A stretch of 38,005 nt of DNA from Thermincola sp. (GCA_022735835.1 DYZU01000133.1:1-38005), one strand, 5' to 3'; positions 25,156 through 33,889 are shown, numbered from the stretch's first letter. Notes: generated from the letters alone by a model not told the origin. A program made the numbers and translations.

Positions 25156-25889
25156 TTTTCTTCACCGTCAGTAATTTTGAGCAGACCGGCTTTTATTTTC
25201 TCCAGGGCATCCCTGGCTGCGGCCTGTTCCGCCTCTTTTTTGGTCCGGCCGCTCCCGGAACCCCATACTTCTCCCTGGTAATCAACTCCGGCCACAAATG
25301 TCTTACAGTGGTCCGGACCGTATTCGTCAATAATTTTATATGACAGGAGGTTTTCGCAGTTTTGCTGCACAAGCTCCTGTAAATGGGTTTTGTAGTCGGT
25401 AATTATTCCTCCGTCTTCAGCCATCTTTTCAATAACGGTCCCCAGCTTAGCTCTGACAAATTCGAAGGCTTTTTCCATGCCCTGATCCAGGTAGATGGCG
25501 CCGATTATCGATTCCATTGCATCGGCTAAAATGGACGGGCGCTCTCTGCCGCCGCTTCGTTCCTCTCCTTTTCCTATCAGCAAATACTTCCCCAGCTCCA
25601 AGCCTCTGGCAACATAAGCCAGAGACGGTTCACAGACCACACCTGCTCTAATCTTGGTTAGGGTCCCTTCAGGAAAATCCGGATATTTCCGGAATAAAAA
25701 ATCGCTCACTGCCAGTTCCAGAACGGCATCTCCCAGAAACTCAAGGCGCTGGTTATGCTCGAGGCCCAAATGTCTGTTTTCGTGAGCATAAGAAGTATGG
25801 GTAAGAGCCTGAATCAGGTATTTGGGATCCTTACATTCAACTCCCAGGCTTGTTTTTATTTTTTTTAACGACTCATCGTTCAGCAGCAT
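25152..25889 (-). CDS. rnc: Ribonuclease III
   Basis: RNase III cuts double-stranded RNA in rRNA and mRNA processing. The signature HNQRLEFLGDAVLEL and the second acidic cluster DAMESIIGAIYLDQG form the catalytic domain, followed by a C-terminal double-stranded RNA-binding domain (YKTHLQELVQQ through KKEAEQAAARDALEKI). The frame is open back to a TTG at 25928 overlapping fabF. The ATG at 25889 has GGGTGAT upstream and gives 245 residues, close to the 249 of Bacillus. It follows fabF by 31 bases. Confidence 0.95.
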   Translation of the reverse strand: MLLNDESLKKIKTSLGVECKDPKYLIQALTHTSYAHENRHLGLEHNQRLEFLGDAVLELAVSDFLFRKYPDFPEGTLTKIRAGVVCEPSLAYVARGLELGKYLLIGKGEERSGGRERPSILADAMESIIGAIYLDQGMEKAFEFVRAKLGTVIEKMAEDGGIITDYKTHLQELVQQNCENLLSYKIIDEYGPDHCKTFVAGVDYQGEVWGSGSGRTKKEAEQAAARDALEKIKAGLLKITDGEEK

Positions 25890-25920
25890 AAGATCACCCG
25901 GTTCAAAGAAAATGCTCCGT

Positions 25921-27159
25921 CTAGGCAAATTTCTTTACAACAATGGTGGCGTTGTGTCCCCCGAAGCCAAAGGAATTGGACATGGCCACCCTGACATCCC
26001 TGCGGACAGGTTTGTTTGGCACGTAGTTGAGGTCACAATCTGGGTCGGGGTTCTCATAGTTTATGGTGGGGGGAATCACACCTTTTTCCACGGCCAGGGC
26101 ACAGATAATGGTTTCAATGCCCCCCGCAGCCCCCAAAAGGTGACCGGTCATGGACTTGGTCGAACTTACCGCAACACTGGGGGCACTTTCTCCGAACAAC
26201 CTCTTAATGGCAAGTGTTTCGCTGATATCCCCTATCGGAGTCGATGTCCCGTGGGCGTTGATATAATCCACGTCCCGCGGGGTTAAACCGGCGTCCTGGA
26301 TAGCTTTTTCCATGGCTTTGGCCGCCCATGTGCCTTCCGGGTCCGTGGCCGTAATGTGATAAGCGTCACAAGTCACCCCATAGCCTGCCATTTCGGCATA
26401 AATATAGGCGTCTCTTGCCATGGCGTGTTCAAGGGACTCCAGGATTAGAATGCCTGCCCCTTCTCCCATCACAAAGCCATCACGGTCCCTGTCGAAGGGG
26501 CGGCAGGCTTTTTCCGGCGAGTCGTTTTTGGTAGACATCGCTTTCATGGCACAGAATCCCGCCATGGACAACGGAATTATCGGGGCTTCGGTACCTCCGG
26601 TTACCGCCACTTCAGCTTCACCGGTTTGGATAAGCCTGAATGCTTCCCCAATCGAATTCGAACTTGACGCACAAGCGGTGACGGTGGTCAAATTGGGTCC
26701 TTTAAAGCCGTAATTAATAGCAATTTGAGCTCCGGCTATGTTGGCTATCATCATCGGAACAAAAAAAGGACTGATCCTGTTGGGGCCCTTGGCAATCAGG
26801 GTTCTGGCCTGTTCTTCAACGGTCTCTATTCCACCCACACCGGATCCGATGATAACTCCGACTTTTTCCCGGTCTACCTTCTCAGGGTCTAGAGCTGCAT
26901 CTTCCAGGGCCAGTCTGGTTGCCGCACAGGCAAAATGTGTACACCTGTCCATTCTGCGGGCATCTTTTTTGTCAATGTAGTTTAAAGGGTCAAAATCTCT
27001 CACTTCACCGGCTATACGGGTTGGAAGTTCGCTGGCATCGAACCTGGATATCGACACTATACCGCTCTTGCCGTTTATTAAGGAATCCCAAAAAACCTCT
27101 TTCCCTGTACCGACCGGTGTTACCATGCCCATTCCAGTTATTACGACTCTTCTCCTCAA
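25921..27159 (-). CDS. fabF: 3-oxoacyl-[ACP] synthase II FabF
   Basis: FabF is the elongating condensing enzyme of type II fatty-acid synthesis. The catalytic triad is Cys163 in TVTACASSSNSIG, His303 in INAHGTSTP and His340 in MTGHLLGAAGG, with Lys335 nearby. The end NSFGFGGHNA is the usual glycine-rich loop. At 412 residues it is full length. The start is a TTG at 27159 with GGGGTG 6 bases upstream; an internal ATG would cut into the first strand. It follows the second FabK-like gene by 14 bases. Confidence 0.96.
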   Translation of the reverse strand: MRRRVVITGMGMVTPVGTGKEVFWDSLINGKSGIVSISRFDASELPTRIAGEVRDFDPLNYIDKKDARRMDRCTHFACAATRLALEDAALDPEKVDREKVGVIIGSGVGGIETVEEQARTLIAKGPNRISPFFVPMMIANIAGAQIAINYGFKGPNLTTVTACASSSNSIGEAFRLIQTGEAEVAVTGGTEAPIIPLSMAGFCAMKAMSTKNDSPEKACRPFDRDRDGFVMGEGAGILILESLEHAMARDAYIYAEMAGYGVTCDAYHITATDPEGTWAAKAMEKAIQDAGLTPRDVDYINAHGTSTPIGDISETLAIKRLFGESAPSVAVSSTKSMTGHLLGAAGGIETIICALAVEKGVIPPTINYENPDPDCDLNYVPNKPVRRDVRVAMSNSFGFGGHNATIVVKKFA

Positions 27160-27173
27160 AATTACACCCCACT

Positions 27174-28118
27174 TTAAGCCTTTTCCATCTCGCGAACAAG
27201 ATTATTAATAATATCTTTCACCGGAAGGATATCCTTTATCTCTCCTACCCTTTCCCCCGAAAAAACCAGGCCGTTTACTGTATCGCCCTGCTGTGACCTG
27301 ATCAGGGCACGTAAAATGCAGAACCTTCTTGAACACTTTTTTAAACAATTGTCACACTGGTTAGGTTTCAGGTTTTCACCACTGAACAATCTCTTGACAA
27401 AAGTATTCAAAATGCTTCTGCCCGGAAGGCCGACAGGGCTCTCTATAATTACGACATCCTCGGGTTTTGCTTCAAGATACATTTTCTTAAACTCTTCCGA
27501 GGCATTGCTTTCCTTGCTGGCCACAAATCGCGTGCCCATCTGTACTCCGTCTGCTCCCAGGGCGAATGCTTCATTGATATCGGCGCCGTTGATTATGCCG
27601 CCGGCTGCGATTACCGGAATCTTAACGGCCTGCTTGACCCGGGGAACTATGTCCTTAACTGATTCACAGGTACCCAGGTGTCCCCCGGCTTCTTTCCCTT
27701 CCACAACAACGGCCGCGGCCCCCAGTTTCTCGGAAAGTTGGGCCAGCTTAGCAGTTGAGACAATAGGGACAATCGGTACTCCCGCTATCCGGCCCCATGA
27801 AAAAATATCCCTGGAAAAACCTGCCCCCGTAACTATCAGGTCAATGCCCTCTTCTATTGCAGCTTTGATCAGGTTAGCAAACTGGGTAGCTGCAAACATT
27901 ATATTTATCCCTATAATGCCCTTTGTCAAATCACGGGCCCTGGCTATTTCGCTTTTTAATTCGTCAATACTCATCCCGGTAGCGGCGATTAAGCCGATTC
28001 CCCCCTCTTCTGCCACGGCCGCAGCAAGGGGAGCAGTGGAAATTCTGACTGCCATACCCCCCTGGACAATAGGCAACTTAGGGACCAGATTACCAATTTT
28101 TAACTCCGGAAATTTCAC
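27174..28118 (-). CDS. FabK/nitronate monooxygenase-like flavoprotein with a C-terminal Cys cluster
   Basis: A TIM-barrel FMN protein of the nitronate monooxygenase/enoyl-ACP reductase II family. It shows PIVQGGMAVRIST, a phosphate-binding IAAGGIINGADI, ALGADGVQMGTRF and GGHLGT with the family His. Unlike the true FabK upstream, it has a C-terminal cluster C255-x2-C258-x3-C262-x4-C267 (CDNCLKKCSRRFC), which could hold a metal or Fe-S cluster. The GTG at 28118 has GGAGG 7 bases upstream and is a much better start than the earlier ATG at 28154. Its position between acpP and fabF ties it to lipid synthesis. Its reaction, enoyl reduction or other, is not determined. Confidence 0.85.
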   Translation of the reverse strand: MKFPELKIGNLVPKLPIVQGGMAVRISTAPLAAAVAEEGGIGLIAATGMSIDELKSEIARARDLTKGIIGINIMFAATQFANLIKAAIEEGIDLIVTGAGFSRDIFSWGRIAGVPIVPIVSTAKLAQLSEKLGAAAVVVEGKEAGGHLGTCESVKDIVPRVKQAVKIPVIAAGGIINGADINEAFALGADGVQMGTRFVASKESNASEEFKKMYLEAKPEDVVIIESPVGLPGRSILNTFVKRLFSGENLKPNQCDNCLKKCSRRFCILRALIRSQQGDTVNGLVFSGERVGEIKDILPVKDIINNLVREMEKA

Positions 28119-28156
28119 TTGTTTTCCTCCAATCTTCAAAAACAAAGAGGGCAAAT

Positions 28157-28191
28157 TCAGAAAAAGTCCCGCAGGCGCCCACGGGACTTTT
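28157..28191 (-). terminator. Terminator after acpP
   Basis: A 10-bp stem AAAAGTCCCG/CGGGACTTTT (28162-28171 with 28182-28191) with a 10-base loop is followed by more T residues on the minus strand. It lies inside the fatty-acid gene run, between acpP and the second FabK-like gene. Confidence 0.9.
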
Positions 28192-28205
28192 CAGTTAAAC
28201 CAGGT

Positions 28206-28445
28206 TTATTGATTTTCCTTTTCTTCAATGTATTTTACGGCATCACCAACTGTCCTGATTTTTTCAGCGTCCTCGTCAGGAATTTCCATATCGAACTCCT
28301 CCTCCAGGGCCATGACCAGTTCGACTATGTCTAAAGAGTCAGCGCCCAAGTCATCAACAAACGTGGATTCCAGAGTCACCTCTTCGTCCTCCACACTTAA
28401 CTGTTCTACTATGATTGCCTTAACTTTTTCGAATACAGATGACAT
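28206..28445 (-). CDS. acpP: Acyl carrier protein
   Basis: ACP carries acyl chains on a phosphopantetheine arm. The attachment Ser37 is in [19 protein letters not shown], and the 79-residue acidic four-helix protein is standard. The ATG at 28445 is preceded by GGAGGTGG; a longer frame would run through that ribosome site. A strong terminator follows the gene, which would let acpP be expressed at a higher level than fabF downstream. Confidence 0.97.
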   Translation of the reverse strand: MSSVFEKVKAIIVEQLSVEDEEVTLESTFVDDLGADSLDIVELVMALEEEFDMEIPDEDAEKIRTVGDAVKYIEEKENQ

Positions 28446-28488
28446 TCTGCCACCTCCTTCCACGAATATATTCAATTATTAATTTTAA

Positions 28489-29232
28489 TTACTGCATTAC
28501 CATCCCGCCGTCTACCGCGAGAGTCTGACCAGTAACATAACCGGCAGCATCAGATGCAAAAAACACCACGGCTTTGGCTACATCTTCGGGCATCCCCAGC
28601 CTTCCGAGAGGTATCTGCTCCATCAGCCTGTTCTTTACGTCTGCAGGCAACACATCTGTCATGTTTGTGACTATAAATCCGGGAGCAATGGCATTAACAG
28701 TAATATTCCGGGAAGCCAGTTCCCTGGCTGCGGATTTGGTCAGGCCAAGCAAACCGGCTTTCGAGGCTCCGTAGTTGGACTGGCCGGCATTTCCTATCAG
28801 GCCTATAACGGATGATATGTTCACAATCCTGCCATACCTCTGTTTCATCATAATCCTGGCCACAGCCTTGGTACACAGAAACGCACCCTTCAGATTAACA
28901 TCAATGACGTCATCCCAGTCCTCCTCTTTCATCCGCATTAACAGTGTATCTCGGGTTATACCCGCGTTATTCACCAGGATATCAATTCTGCCAAATTCTT
29001 CTGTCGCCTTTTTTACAAAATCCTCAACGTCTCCGGCATTCGCTATGTTACCTTTCAGGGTAAGAGCCCGCCGGCCAAGTTTTTTGATTTCGTCAGCCAC
29101 CGCGGCCAGCCCGTCCGTATTGACGTCAACCAGGGCCACGTGGGCTCCGTTTTCGGCCAGGGCCAGGGCTATGGCCCTGCCTATTCCCCTTGAGGCGCCT
29201 GTAACAAGGGCAATTTTATCCCTTAGAACCAT
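28489..29232 (-). CDS. fabG: 3-oxoacyl-[ACP] reductase FabG
   Basis: An NADPH-dependent short-chain dehydrogenase of fatty-acid elongation. The cofactor loop TGASRGIGRA is at residues 11-20, NNAG at 88-91, and the catalytic Ser141, Tyr154 and Lys158 are in NISSVIGLIG and SNYGASKAG. The C-terminus VTGQTLAVDGGMVMQ is typical for FabG. At 247 residues it is full length. AAGGAGG inside the end of fabD precedes the ATG, and the fabD stop is 1 base upstream, so the two are translationally coupled. Confidence 0.96.
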   Translation of the reverse strand: MVLRDKIALVTGASRGIGRAIALALAENGAHVALVDVNTDGLAAVADEIKKLGRRALTLKGNIANAGDVEDFVKKATEEFGRIDILVNNAGITRDTLLMRMKEEDWDDVIDVNLKGAFLCTKAVARIMMKQRYGRIVNISSVIGLIGNAGQSNYGASKAGLLGLTKSAARELASRNITVNAIAPGFIVTNMTDVLPADVKNRLMEQIPLGRLGMPEDVAKAVVFFASDAAGYVTGQTLAVDGGMVMQ

Positions 29233-29233
29233 T

Positions 29234-30166
29234 CTATAGAACCTCCTTTAAATTATCAAGGGTATTTTCAAATGAAGATATATCTTCGACATTAAAAAAT
29301 CCTGCATCCCTGACAATTTTTTTCCCCAGGCCGGAAAGAACCCTGCCCGGTCCTAATTCAACAAAAACCTCTATGCCCATGGTCTTAAGACTGTTAATGC
29401 TCTCCTCCCACCGCACCGGACTGCTGACCTGTTTCACCAGCAGAGCCTTAATATCCGCGGCGGAACTGACAGGTCCAGCCGTGACGTTGGAGACAAGCGG
29501 GCAGGCAGGATCGTTTATAGTGGTTTTCGCCAGTTCCGAGGCTAGTTTTTCTCCCACACCGGCCATCAGACTGGAATGAAACGGGCCGCTTACCTGAAGC
29601 GGAACCACCCTCTTAGCTCCGAAAGTCCGGCACAGCTCCATGGCCTCCTGAAGAGCCTCTTTCTCCCCGGCGATCACAATCTGGCCGGGACAGTTATAGT
29701 TGGCAACCTCTACAATTCCATGCCCGGCGGCTTCCCGGCATGCTTTCACCACCAGACCCCCGTCCAGGCCCAGGACTGCTGCCATACCTCCCCCGGGAGC
29801 ACACTCCTGCATGAATTTTCCCCGTTTATGTACAAGTTGTACCGCCTCAGTAAAATCTAAGGCTTCTGCAGCCACCAGAGCCGAGTACTCGCCGAGGCTG
29901 TGGCCCGCCACCATGGCAGGAGTTATCCCGCGTTTTTTGACCAGAATCCAGCAGGCCACACTTACTGTGAGAATAGCCGGTTGAGTAACGGAAGTAATTT
30001 TGAGTTCTTCCTCCGGACCTTCAAAGCACAGCTTTTTAATATCAAAACCCAGGGCTTCATTAGCCTGTTCAAAAACATCGCGGGCTTCCGCAAAGTTTTC
30101 GTACAGTTCCCTGCCCATGCCGACATATTGCGAACCCTGCCCCGGGAAAATAAATGCCAGCTTCAA
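29234..30166 (-). CDS. fabD: Malonyl-CoA:ACP transacylase FabD
   Basis: FabD loads malonyl groups onto ACP. It shows FIFPGQGSQYVGMG at the start, the nucleophile Ser90 in VAGHSLGEYSAL, and the partner His in VSGPFHSSLM near residue 197. At 310 residues it is full length. The start is a TTG at 30166, 2 bases after the fabK stop, with GGGGGTG 7 bases upstream. The order fabH-fabK-fabD-fabG-acpP is a common clostridial arrangement. Confidence 0.96.
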   Translation of the reverse strand: MKLAFIFPGQGSQYVGMGRELYENFAEARDVFEQANEALGFDIKKLCFEGPEEELKITSVTQPAILTVSVACWILVKKRGITPAMVAGHSLGEYSALVAAEALDFTEAVQLVHKRGKFMQECAPGGGMAAVLGLDGGLVVKACREAAGHGIVEVANYNCPGQIVIAGEKEALQEAMELCRTFGAKRVVPLQVSGPFHSSLMAGVGEKLASELAKTTINDPACPLVSNVTAGPVSSAADIKALLVKQVSSPVRWEESINSLKTMGIEVFVELGPGRVLSGLGKKIVRDAGFFNVEDISSFENTLDNLKEVL

Positions 30167-30168
30167 AT

Positions 30169-31107
30169 CTATTTCACCCCCAGGGCCCGCAAGGTCTCTT
30201 CAGCCCCGGTTAAAATATCATTCATAATTTCTTTTGCCGGCTTAATCTCCTTAACCATTCCGGCAATCTGGCCGCAGGCTACCGTACCGTATTCCGTATC
30301 CCCGTCGATCATAGCCGCTCTTAACCGGCCGATGCCGAGCTTTTCAAGCTCTTCAACCGGTGCGCATTTCTTTTCCAGTTCTTCATATTCCTTGGTGAGT
30401 TTGTTTTTCAACGCCCTGACCGGATGCCCGGTGGAACGGCCCGACACAGCGGTATCCCTGTCCTTGGCCTTTAAGATCATTTGTTTGACATTATCGTGGA
30501 TTTCACATTCCGCTGCACACATAAACCTGGTGCCGATTTGGACTCCAAGAGCCCCCAAGGCCAGCGCTGCCACCAGACCCCTGCCGTCTCCTATGCCTCC
30601 GGCTGCGATAACCGGGATTTTCACCGCGTCAACTACCTGCGGCACCAGGGCCATAGTAGTTAATTCGCCTATATGTCCACCCGACTCCATTCCTTCGGCC
30701 ACAACGGCATCCACGCCGGCCTTTTCCAGCCGCTGGGCCAGGGCAACCGAAGGAATAACCGGAATTACTTTTGTTCCGACTTCTTTCAAGCGGGGAATAT
30801 ATTTCGCCGGGTTCCCCGCTCCGGTTGTTATTACCGGAACCTTTTCTTCCAATATCACCTCCATTACCTGCTCCACATGAGGTGACATCATCATTACATT
30901 TACTCCGAAAGGTTTGGCGGTTACTTTTCTTATTTCAGAAATCTGTTCTCTAACCCAGTGAGCATCCTGATGGCCGGAGCCAATTATGCCCAAGCCTCCT
31001 GCCTCTGAAACCGCTGCCGCAAGTTTGGCTGTGGAAACCCATGCCATTCCTCCCTGCAGAATCGGATATTCAATGCCCAGCAAGTCACATAAGGGTGTCC
31101 TCACCAT
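30169..31107 (-). CDS. fabK: Enoyl-[ACP] reductase II FabK
   Basis: FabK is the FMN-dependent enoyl-ACP reductase that replaces FabI in many anaerobes. The barrel starts with YPILQGGMAWVSTAKLAAAVS and contains GVNVMMMSPH, AEGMESGGHIGE with the active-site His, IAAGGIGDGRG and ALGVQIGTRF. The C-terminus lacks the Cys cluster seen in the second copy. The ATG at 31107 has GGAGGAGGAG upstream and gives 312 residues. No FabI or FabL is in the window, so this is the likely enoyl reductase of the operon. It lies between fabH and fabD. Confidence 0.93.
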   Translation of the reverse strand: MVRTPLCDLLGIEYPILQGGMAWVSTAKLAAAVSEAGGLGIIGSGHQDAHWVREQISEIRKVTAKPFGVNVMMMSPHVEQVMEVILEEKVPVITTGAGNPAKYIPRLKEVGTKVIPVIPSVALAQRLEKAGVDAVVAEGMESGGHIGELTTMALVPQVVDAVKIPVIAAGGIGDGRGLVAALALGALGVQIGTRFMCAAECEIHDNVKQMILKAKDRDTAVSGRSTGHPVRALKNKLTKEYEELEKKCAPVEELEKLGIGRLRAAMIDGDTEYGTVACGQIAGMVKEIKPAKEIMNDILTGAEETLRALGVK

Positions 31108-31127
31108 ATGACTCCTCCTCCTGATTT

Positions 31128-32150
31128 TTATACTGCCCACTTAATCACACTCGCGCCCCAGGTCAAACCGGCACCAAATCCTACCAGTACTATCTTATCA
31201 CCTTTTTTAATTTTACCTTCGACAACAGCCTCATGTAAAGCAACAGGTATCGATGCCGCGGAGGTATTACCGTATTTCTGGACATTGACAAATACCTTCT
31301 CCATAGGTAATTCCAGCCTCCTGGCCGCTGCCTCAATAATTCTTATGTTTGCCTGGTGGGGAATCAAGTAGTCTACATCTTTTCTGTCCAATCCGGCAAT
31401 TTCCAGGGCTTTTAGGGCACATTCACCCATAATTTTCACGGCAAACTTAAACACTTCACGACCTGCCATATAGAGGTACCGGTCCGGACTGTGACAGTTT
31501 TCCTCAGTGATAGGCGTTCTGGCCCCGCCGACAGCCAGTTTCAGCAAATCCCCGCCGGAACCGTCCGCCCCCAACTCAACAGACAGAATGCCGAATCCTT
31601 CCTCAACCGGTTTCAATACCGCGGCCCCCGCGGCATCACCGAAAAGAACACACGTGTTTCTGTCATGCCAGTTGGTTATACGGGAAAGGGATTCCGCCCC
31701 GATTACCAGTACCGTCCTGTAATTTCCTGTCTTGATGAACTGGCTGCCGATTTCCAGTCCGTAAACAAAGCCGGAGCAGCCGGCCGAAATGTCAAAGGCG
31801 GCGGCATGAAGCGCTTTCAGCTGGGCCTGCACAAGGCAAGCCGTGGCCGGAAACATCATGTCAGGAGTGACAGTGGCAACCAAAATCAGGTCAATTTCCC
31901 GCGGTGAAACTCCGGCATTTTTCAGAGCCATCCTGGCCGCGGCACAGGCCATGTCGGAAGTTGCCATGTTGTCACCGATAATCCTGCGTTCCTGGATTCC
32001 CGTCCTTGTTGTTATCCACTCGTCCGACGTATCAACCATTTTTTCCAAATCGGCATTTGTCAGCACTTTTTCCGGCAGGTACACGCCTGTGCCGATAATT
32101 CCTACGGGCACGGTCTTAACCACTGGCAATGGTATCATCCCCAATCGCAT
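31128..32150 (-). CDS. fabH: 3-oxoacyl-[ACP] synthase III FabH
   Basis: FabH starts fatty-acid synthesis by condensing acyl-CoA with malonyl-ACP. The nucleophile Cys is in [13 protein letters not shown], the His in [10 protein letters not shown] and the Asn in [13 protein letters not shown]. The start is unclear. I use the ATG at 32150, weakly preceded by GGGA. An ATG at 32138 and GTG codons near 32120 are also possible, because homology begins only at [11 protein letters not shown]. All options overlap the end of plsX, implying translational coupling. Confidence 0.94.
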   Translation of the reverse strand: MRLGMIPLPVVKTVPVGIIGTGVYLPEKVLTNADLEKMVDTSDEWITTRTGIQERRIIGDNMATSDMACAAARMALKNAGVSPREIDLILVATVTPDMMFPATACLVQAQLKALHAAAFDISAGCSGFVYGLEIGSQFIKTGNYRTVLVIGAESLSRITNWHDRNTCVLFGDAAGAAVLKPVEEGFGILSVELGADGSGGDLLKLAVGGARTPITEENCHSPDRYLYMAGREVFKFAVKIMGECALKALEIAGLDRKDVDYLIPHQANIRIIEAAARRLELPMEKVFVNVQKYGNTSAASIPVALHEAVVEGKIKKGDKIVLVGFGAGLTWGASVIKWAV

Positions 32151-33135
32151 TTTTCCCAATGCTTTCTTTAATGCTTTTCACCACGTTTATTTCTACGCAT
32201 TCCTTAGCTACCCGAATTGCATTTTTAATGGCCTTAGCCTGGGAGCTGCCATGGCAAATAATGCATACACCGTTGATCCCCAGGAGGGGAGCCCCCCCGT
32301 ATTCGGAATAGTCGATCTTCTTTTTTAATCCTGTGGCCTGCGAAAAAATAATAGCTGCCCCTATTTTAACAAAGATGTTTTTTTTCAGTTCTTCTTTGAT
32401 CATGGCCATCAAATCTCTGGCCAGACCCTCGCCGAATTTGAGAACCACGTTTCCCACGAAACCGTCGCACACCACCACGTCAGCAACACCGGCGGTGATG
32501 TCCCGTCCTTCAATATTTCCAATAAAATTGAGCTCGCTCTCTTTAATTAACCGGTAAGCCTCCAGATAAATGGGGTTTCCCTTGGTTTCTTCTTCCCCGA
32601 TATTTAACAATCCCACTTTAGGTTTGTTAACTCCCAGTATTTTATTGGAATAGATGCCTCCCATGACGGCAAACTGCATCAGGTTTTGCGGGGTACATTC
32701 GGCATTCGCGCCCACATCGAGGATCAGCGTCTTTCCTTTCACAGTCGGAATTACGCTGGCAATAGCCGGCCTGTGAATACCTTTAATCCGGCCGAACCCG
32801 AGCAAGGCAGACCCCATAGCCGCCCCGGTATTCCCGGCAGACACAAGGGCATCGCCAGCTCCTTCCTTGACCAGCCTGGCGCCGACTACAATGGAAGAAT
32901 TCTTCTTTTTCCTTAAAGCAACAGCCGGCGGTTCACCCATTTCAATAACCTCCGGGGCATGAATGACAGAAACAGGCAGATTGCCAACCCCGTTCTGGGC
33001 CAGCTCTTCATTGATCTTAGTTTCATCGCCGACAAGGACAACCTCTATACCAAACTCCCTGGCTGCGTCAACCGCCCCTTTTACGGTTTCAACAGGAGCA
33101 TAGTCTCCTCCCATAGCGTCAACTACAATTTTCAC
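32116..33135 (-). CDS. plsX: Phosphate acyltransferase PlsX
   Basis: PlsX makes acyl-phosphate from acyl-ACP for phosphatidic acid synthesis. The N-terminus [13 protein letters not shown], the segment VSAGNTGA and [12 protein letters not shown] are family signatures, and 339 residues is normal. The start is a GTG at 33135 with AAGGAGG 7 bases upstream. It overlaps the fapR stop (GTGA), and its end overlaps fabH, so fapR, plsX and fabH are one translationally coupled unit. This is the FapR regulon order known from Bacillus. Confidence 0.96.
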   Translation of the reverse strand: MKIVVDAMGGDYAPVETVKGAVDAAREFGIEVVLVGDETKINEELAQNGVGNLPVSVIHAPEVIEMGEPPAVALRKKKNSSIVVGARLVKEGAGDALVSAGNTGAAMGSALLGFGRIKGIHRPAIASVIPTVKGKTLILDVGANAECTPQNLMQFAVMGGIYSNKILGVNKPKVGLLNIGEEETKGNPIYLEAYRLIKESELNFIGNIEGRDITAGVADVVVCDGFVGNVVLKFGEGLARDLMAMIKEELKKNIFVKIGAAIIFSQATGLKKKIDYSEYGGAPLLGINGVCIICHGSSQAKAIKNAIRVAKECVEINVVKSIKESIGKNAIGDDTIASG

Positions 33136-33710
33136 CTTGTAACCTCCTTATGGTCCACGGCAAAAACTATGAAATCACCCAGGAAAACCACTTCATTTTC
33201 AGACCTTGACGTTACTGAAATATTATATTTATTTCCTTTTTTACTATTTATAACCGCTTTTGCCACAATTTTTTCCCCTTGCCTGACCGGTCTCTGAAAT
33301 GATACTTTGGCAATCCCGGTCAAAGCCACTTCGGCGTCTACCAGGGCCACGGCCAGGGAATTGGCCTGCGCAAACAAAATATGGCCCCTGGCTATCCGGT
33401 GTTTCTGAAAAACCATGTCTTCCGTTATTTCCAATAACGACAGGCCCGATTTTTCCAGCTCCAGATCCAGCAGGTCACCGATAATTTCCTGGCCCTGCAG
33501 TGACTTTACCTGGGCATAGGATTCTTCCGCATATTTCTTGATCCTTTCCCGTAATTCCGGTATTCCCAGTTCCAGCCTGTCCAGCCTGATAGTCTGCACA
33601 CTTACCTTAAACGCTTTGGCCAGTTCCTCATCGGTTAAAAACGGGTTTTCTTTTATCTGTTCCCTTAATTTCCTGAGCCTCAAAGGTTTGGGGAAAAACC
33701 TGTTGACCAT
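33132..33710 (-). CDS. fapR: Fatty-acid biosynthesis repressor FapR
   Basis: FapR represses lipid synthesis genes and is released by malonyl-CoA. An N-terminal helix-turn-helix (LTDEELAKAFKVSVQTIRLDRLELGIPELRERI spans residues ~25-57) is followed by a linker helix. A hotdog-fold effector domain follows, with IARGHILFAQANSLAVALVDAE and FQRPVRQGEKIVAKA. At 192 residues it matches Bacillus FapR. A perfect FapR-type palindrome overlaps its promoter, so it is autoregulated and controls the downstream plsX-fab genes. The ATG is preceded by GGTGAG. Confidence 0.95.
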   Translation of the reverse strand: MVNRFFPKPLRLRKLREQIKENPFLTDEELAKAFKVSVQTIRLDRLELGIPELRERIKKYAEESYAQVKSLQGQEIIGDLLDLELEKSGLSLLEITEDMVFQKHRIARGHILFAQANSLAVALVDAEVALTGIAKVSFQRPVRQGEKIVAKAVINSKKGNKYNISVTSRSENEVVFLGDFIVFAVDHKEVTR

Positions 33711-33727
33711 TAAGACTCACCACCGCC

Positions 33728-33748
33728 TTTTAGTACCTGGTACTAAAA
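33728..33748. promoter_or_regulatory. FapR operator
   Basis: A 21-base perfect palindrome (10-base arms TTTTAGTACC and GGTACTAAAA around one base) contains the known FapR core TTAGTAC...GTACTAA. It lies just downstream of the -10 box of the fapR promoter, at the expected transcription start, so binding would block initiation. Confidence 0.92.
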
Positions 33749-33750
33749 AT

Positions 33751-33779
33751 AGTATATAATACCAAGTTATAATTTGCAA
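33751..33779 (-). promoter_or_regulatory. Sigma-A promoter of the fapR-plsX-fab operon
   Basis: TTGCAA (33774-33779) and TATACT (33751-33756) on the minus strand are 17 bases apart. The FapR operator starts 3 bases downstream of the -10 box. Confidence 0.75.
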
Positions 33780-33808
33780 CCCCAAAGAAAATCGAAAAAG
33801 GAGAAATA

Positions 33809-33841
33809 ATGCATGCTTTTCTCAAAGTGGGTAGTGGGTAG
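33809..33841 (+). other. Ten-codon mini-ORF with a strong ribosome site
   Basis: AAGGAG (33798-33803) lies 5 bases before ATG, followed by nine more codons and TAG. The end runs into heptamer repeats. It may be chance, a leader peptide or the start of a lost gene; nothing downstream on this strand continues it. Confidence 0.25.
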
Positions 33842-33847
33842 CGGGTA
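33827..33847. repeat. Three tandem heptamers GTGGGTA
   Basis: GTGGGTA occurs twice and then GCGGGTA, directly joined. It lies between the fapR promoter and the rpmF terminator, outside any gene. There are three G-runs, one short of a standard quadruplex motif. Confidence 0.7.
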
Positions 33848-33860
33848 GTGTCGAAGAATA

Positions 33861-33889
33861 AAAAAAAGCTGGTTCCGTTTAATGAACCA
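33861..33889 (-). terminator. Terminator of the yceD-rpmF operon
   Basis: TGGTTC/GAACCA (33870-33875 with 33884-33889) has an 8-base loop and is followed on the minus strand by GC and eight T residues. An outer AAAGC/GCTTT pairing may extend the stem. Confidence 0.75.

Noticed and set aside
27316-28212. 298-codon open frame on the plus strand
   Set aside because: It is antisense to the second FabK-like gene; no ribosome site and no recognisable motif.
29900-30880. 326-codon open frame on the plus strand
   Set aside because: It is antisense to fabD and fabK, both with full catalytic motifs and tight operon spacing. The translation is low-complexity Ser/Pro/Ala.
33827-33848. G-quadruplex
   Set aside because: Only three GGG runs are present; four are needed for the usual intramolecular form.
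33849-33855. Second TGTCGAA (Spo0A box) on the plus strand
   Set aside because: It lies downstream of all promoters seen in this spacer and has no gene to control; chance occurrence is likely.
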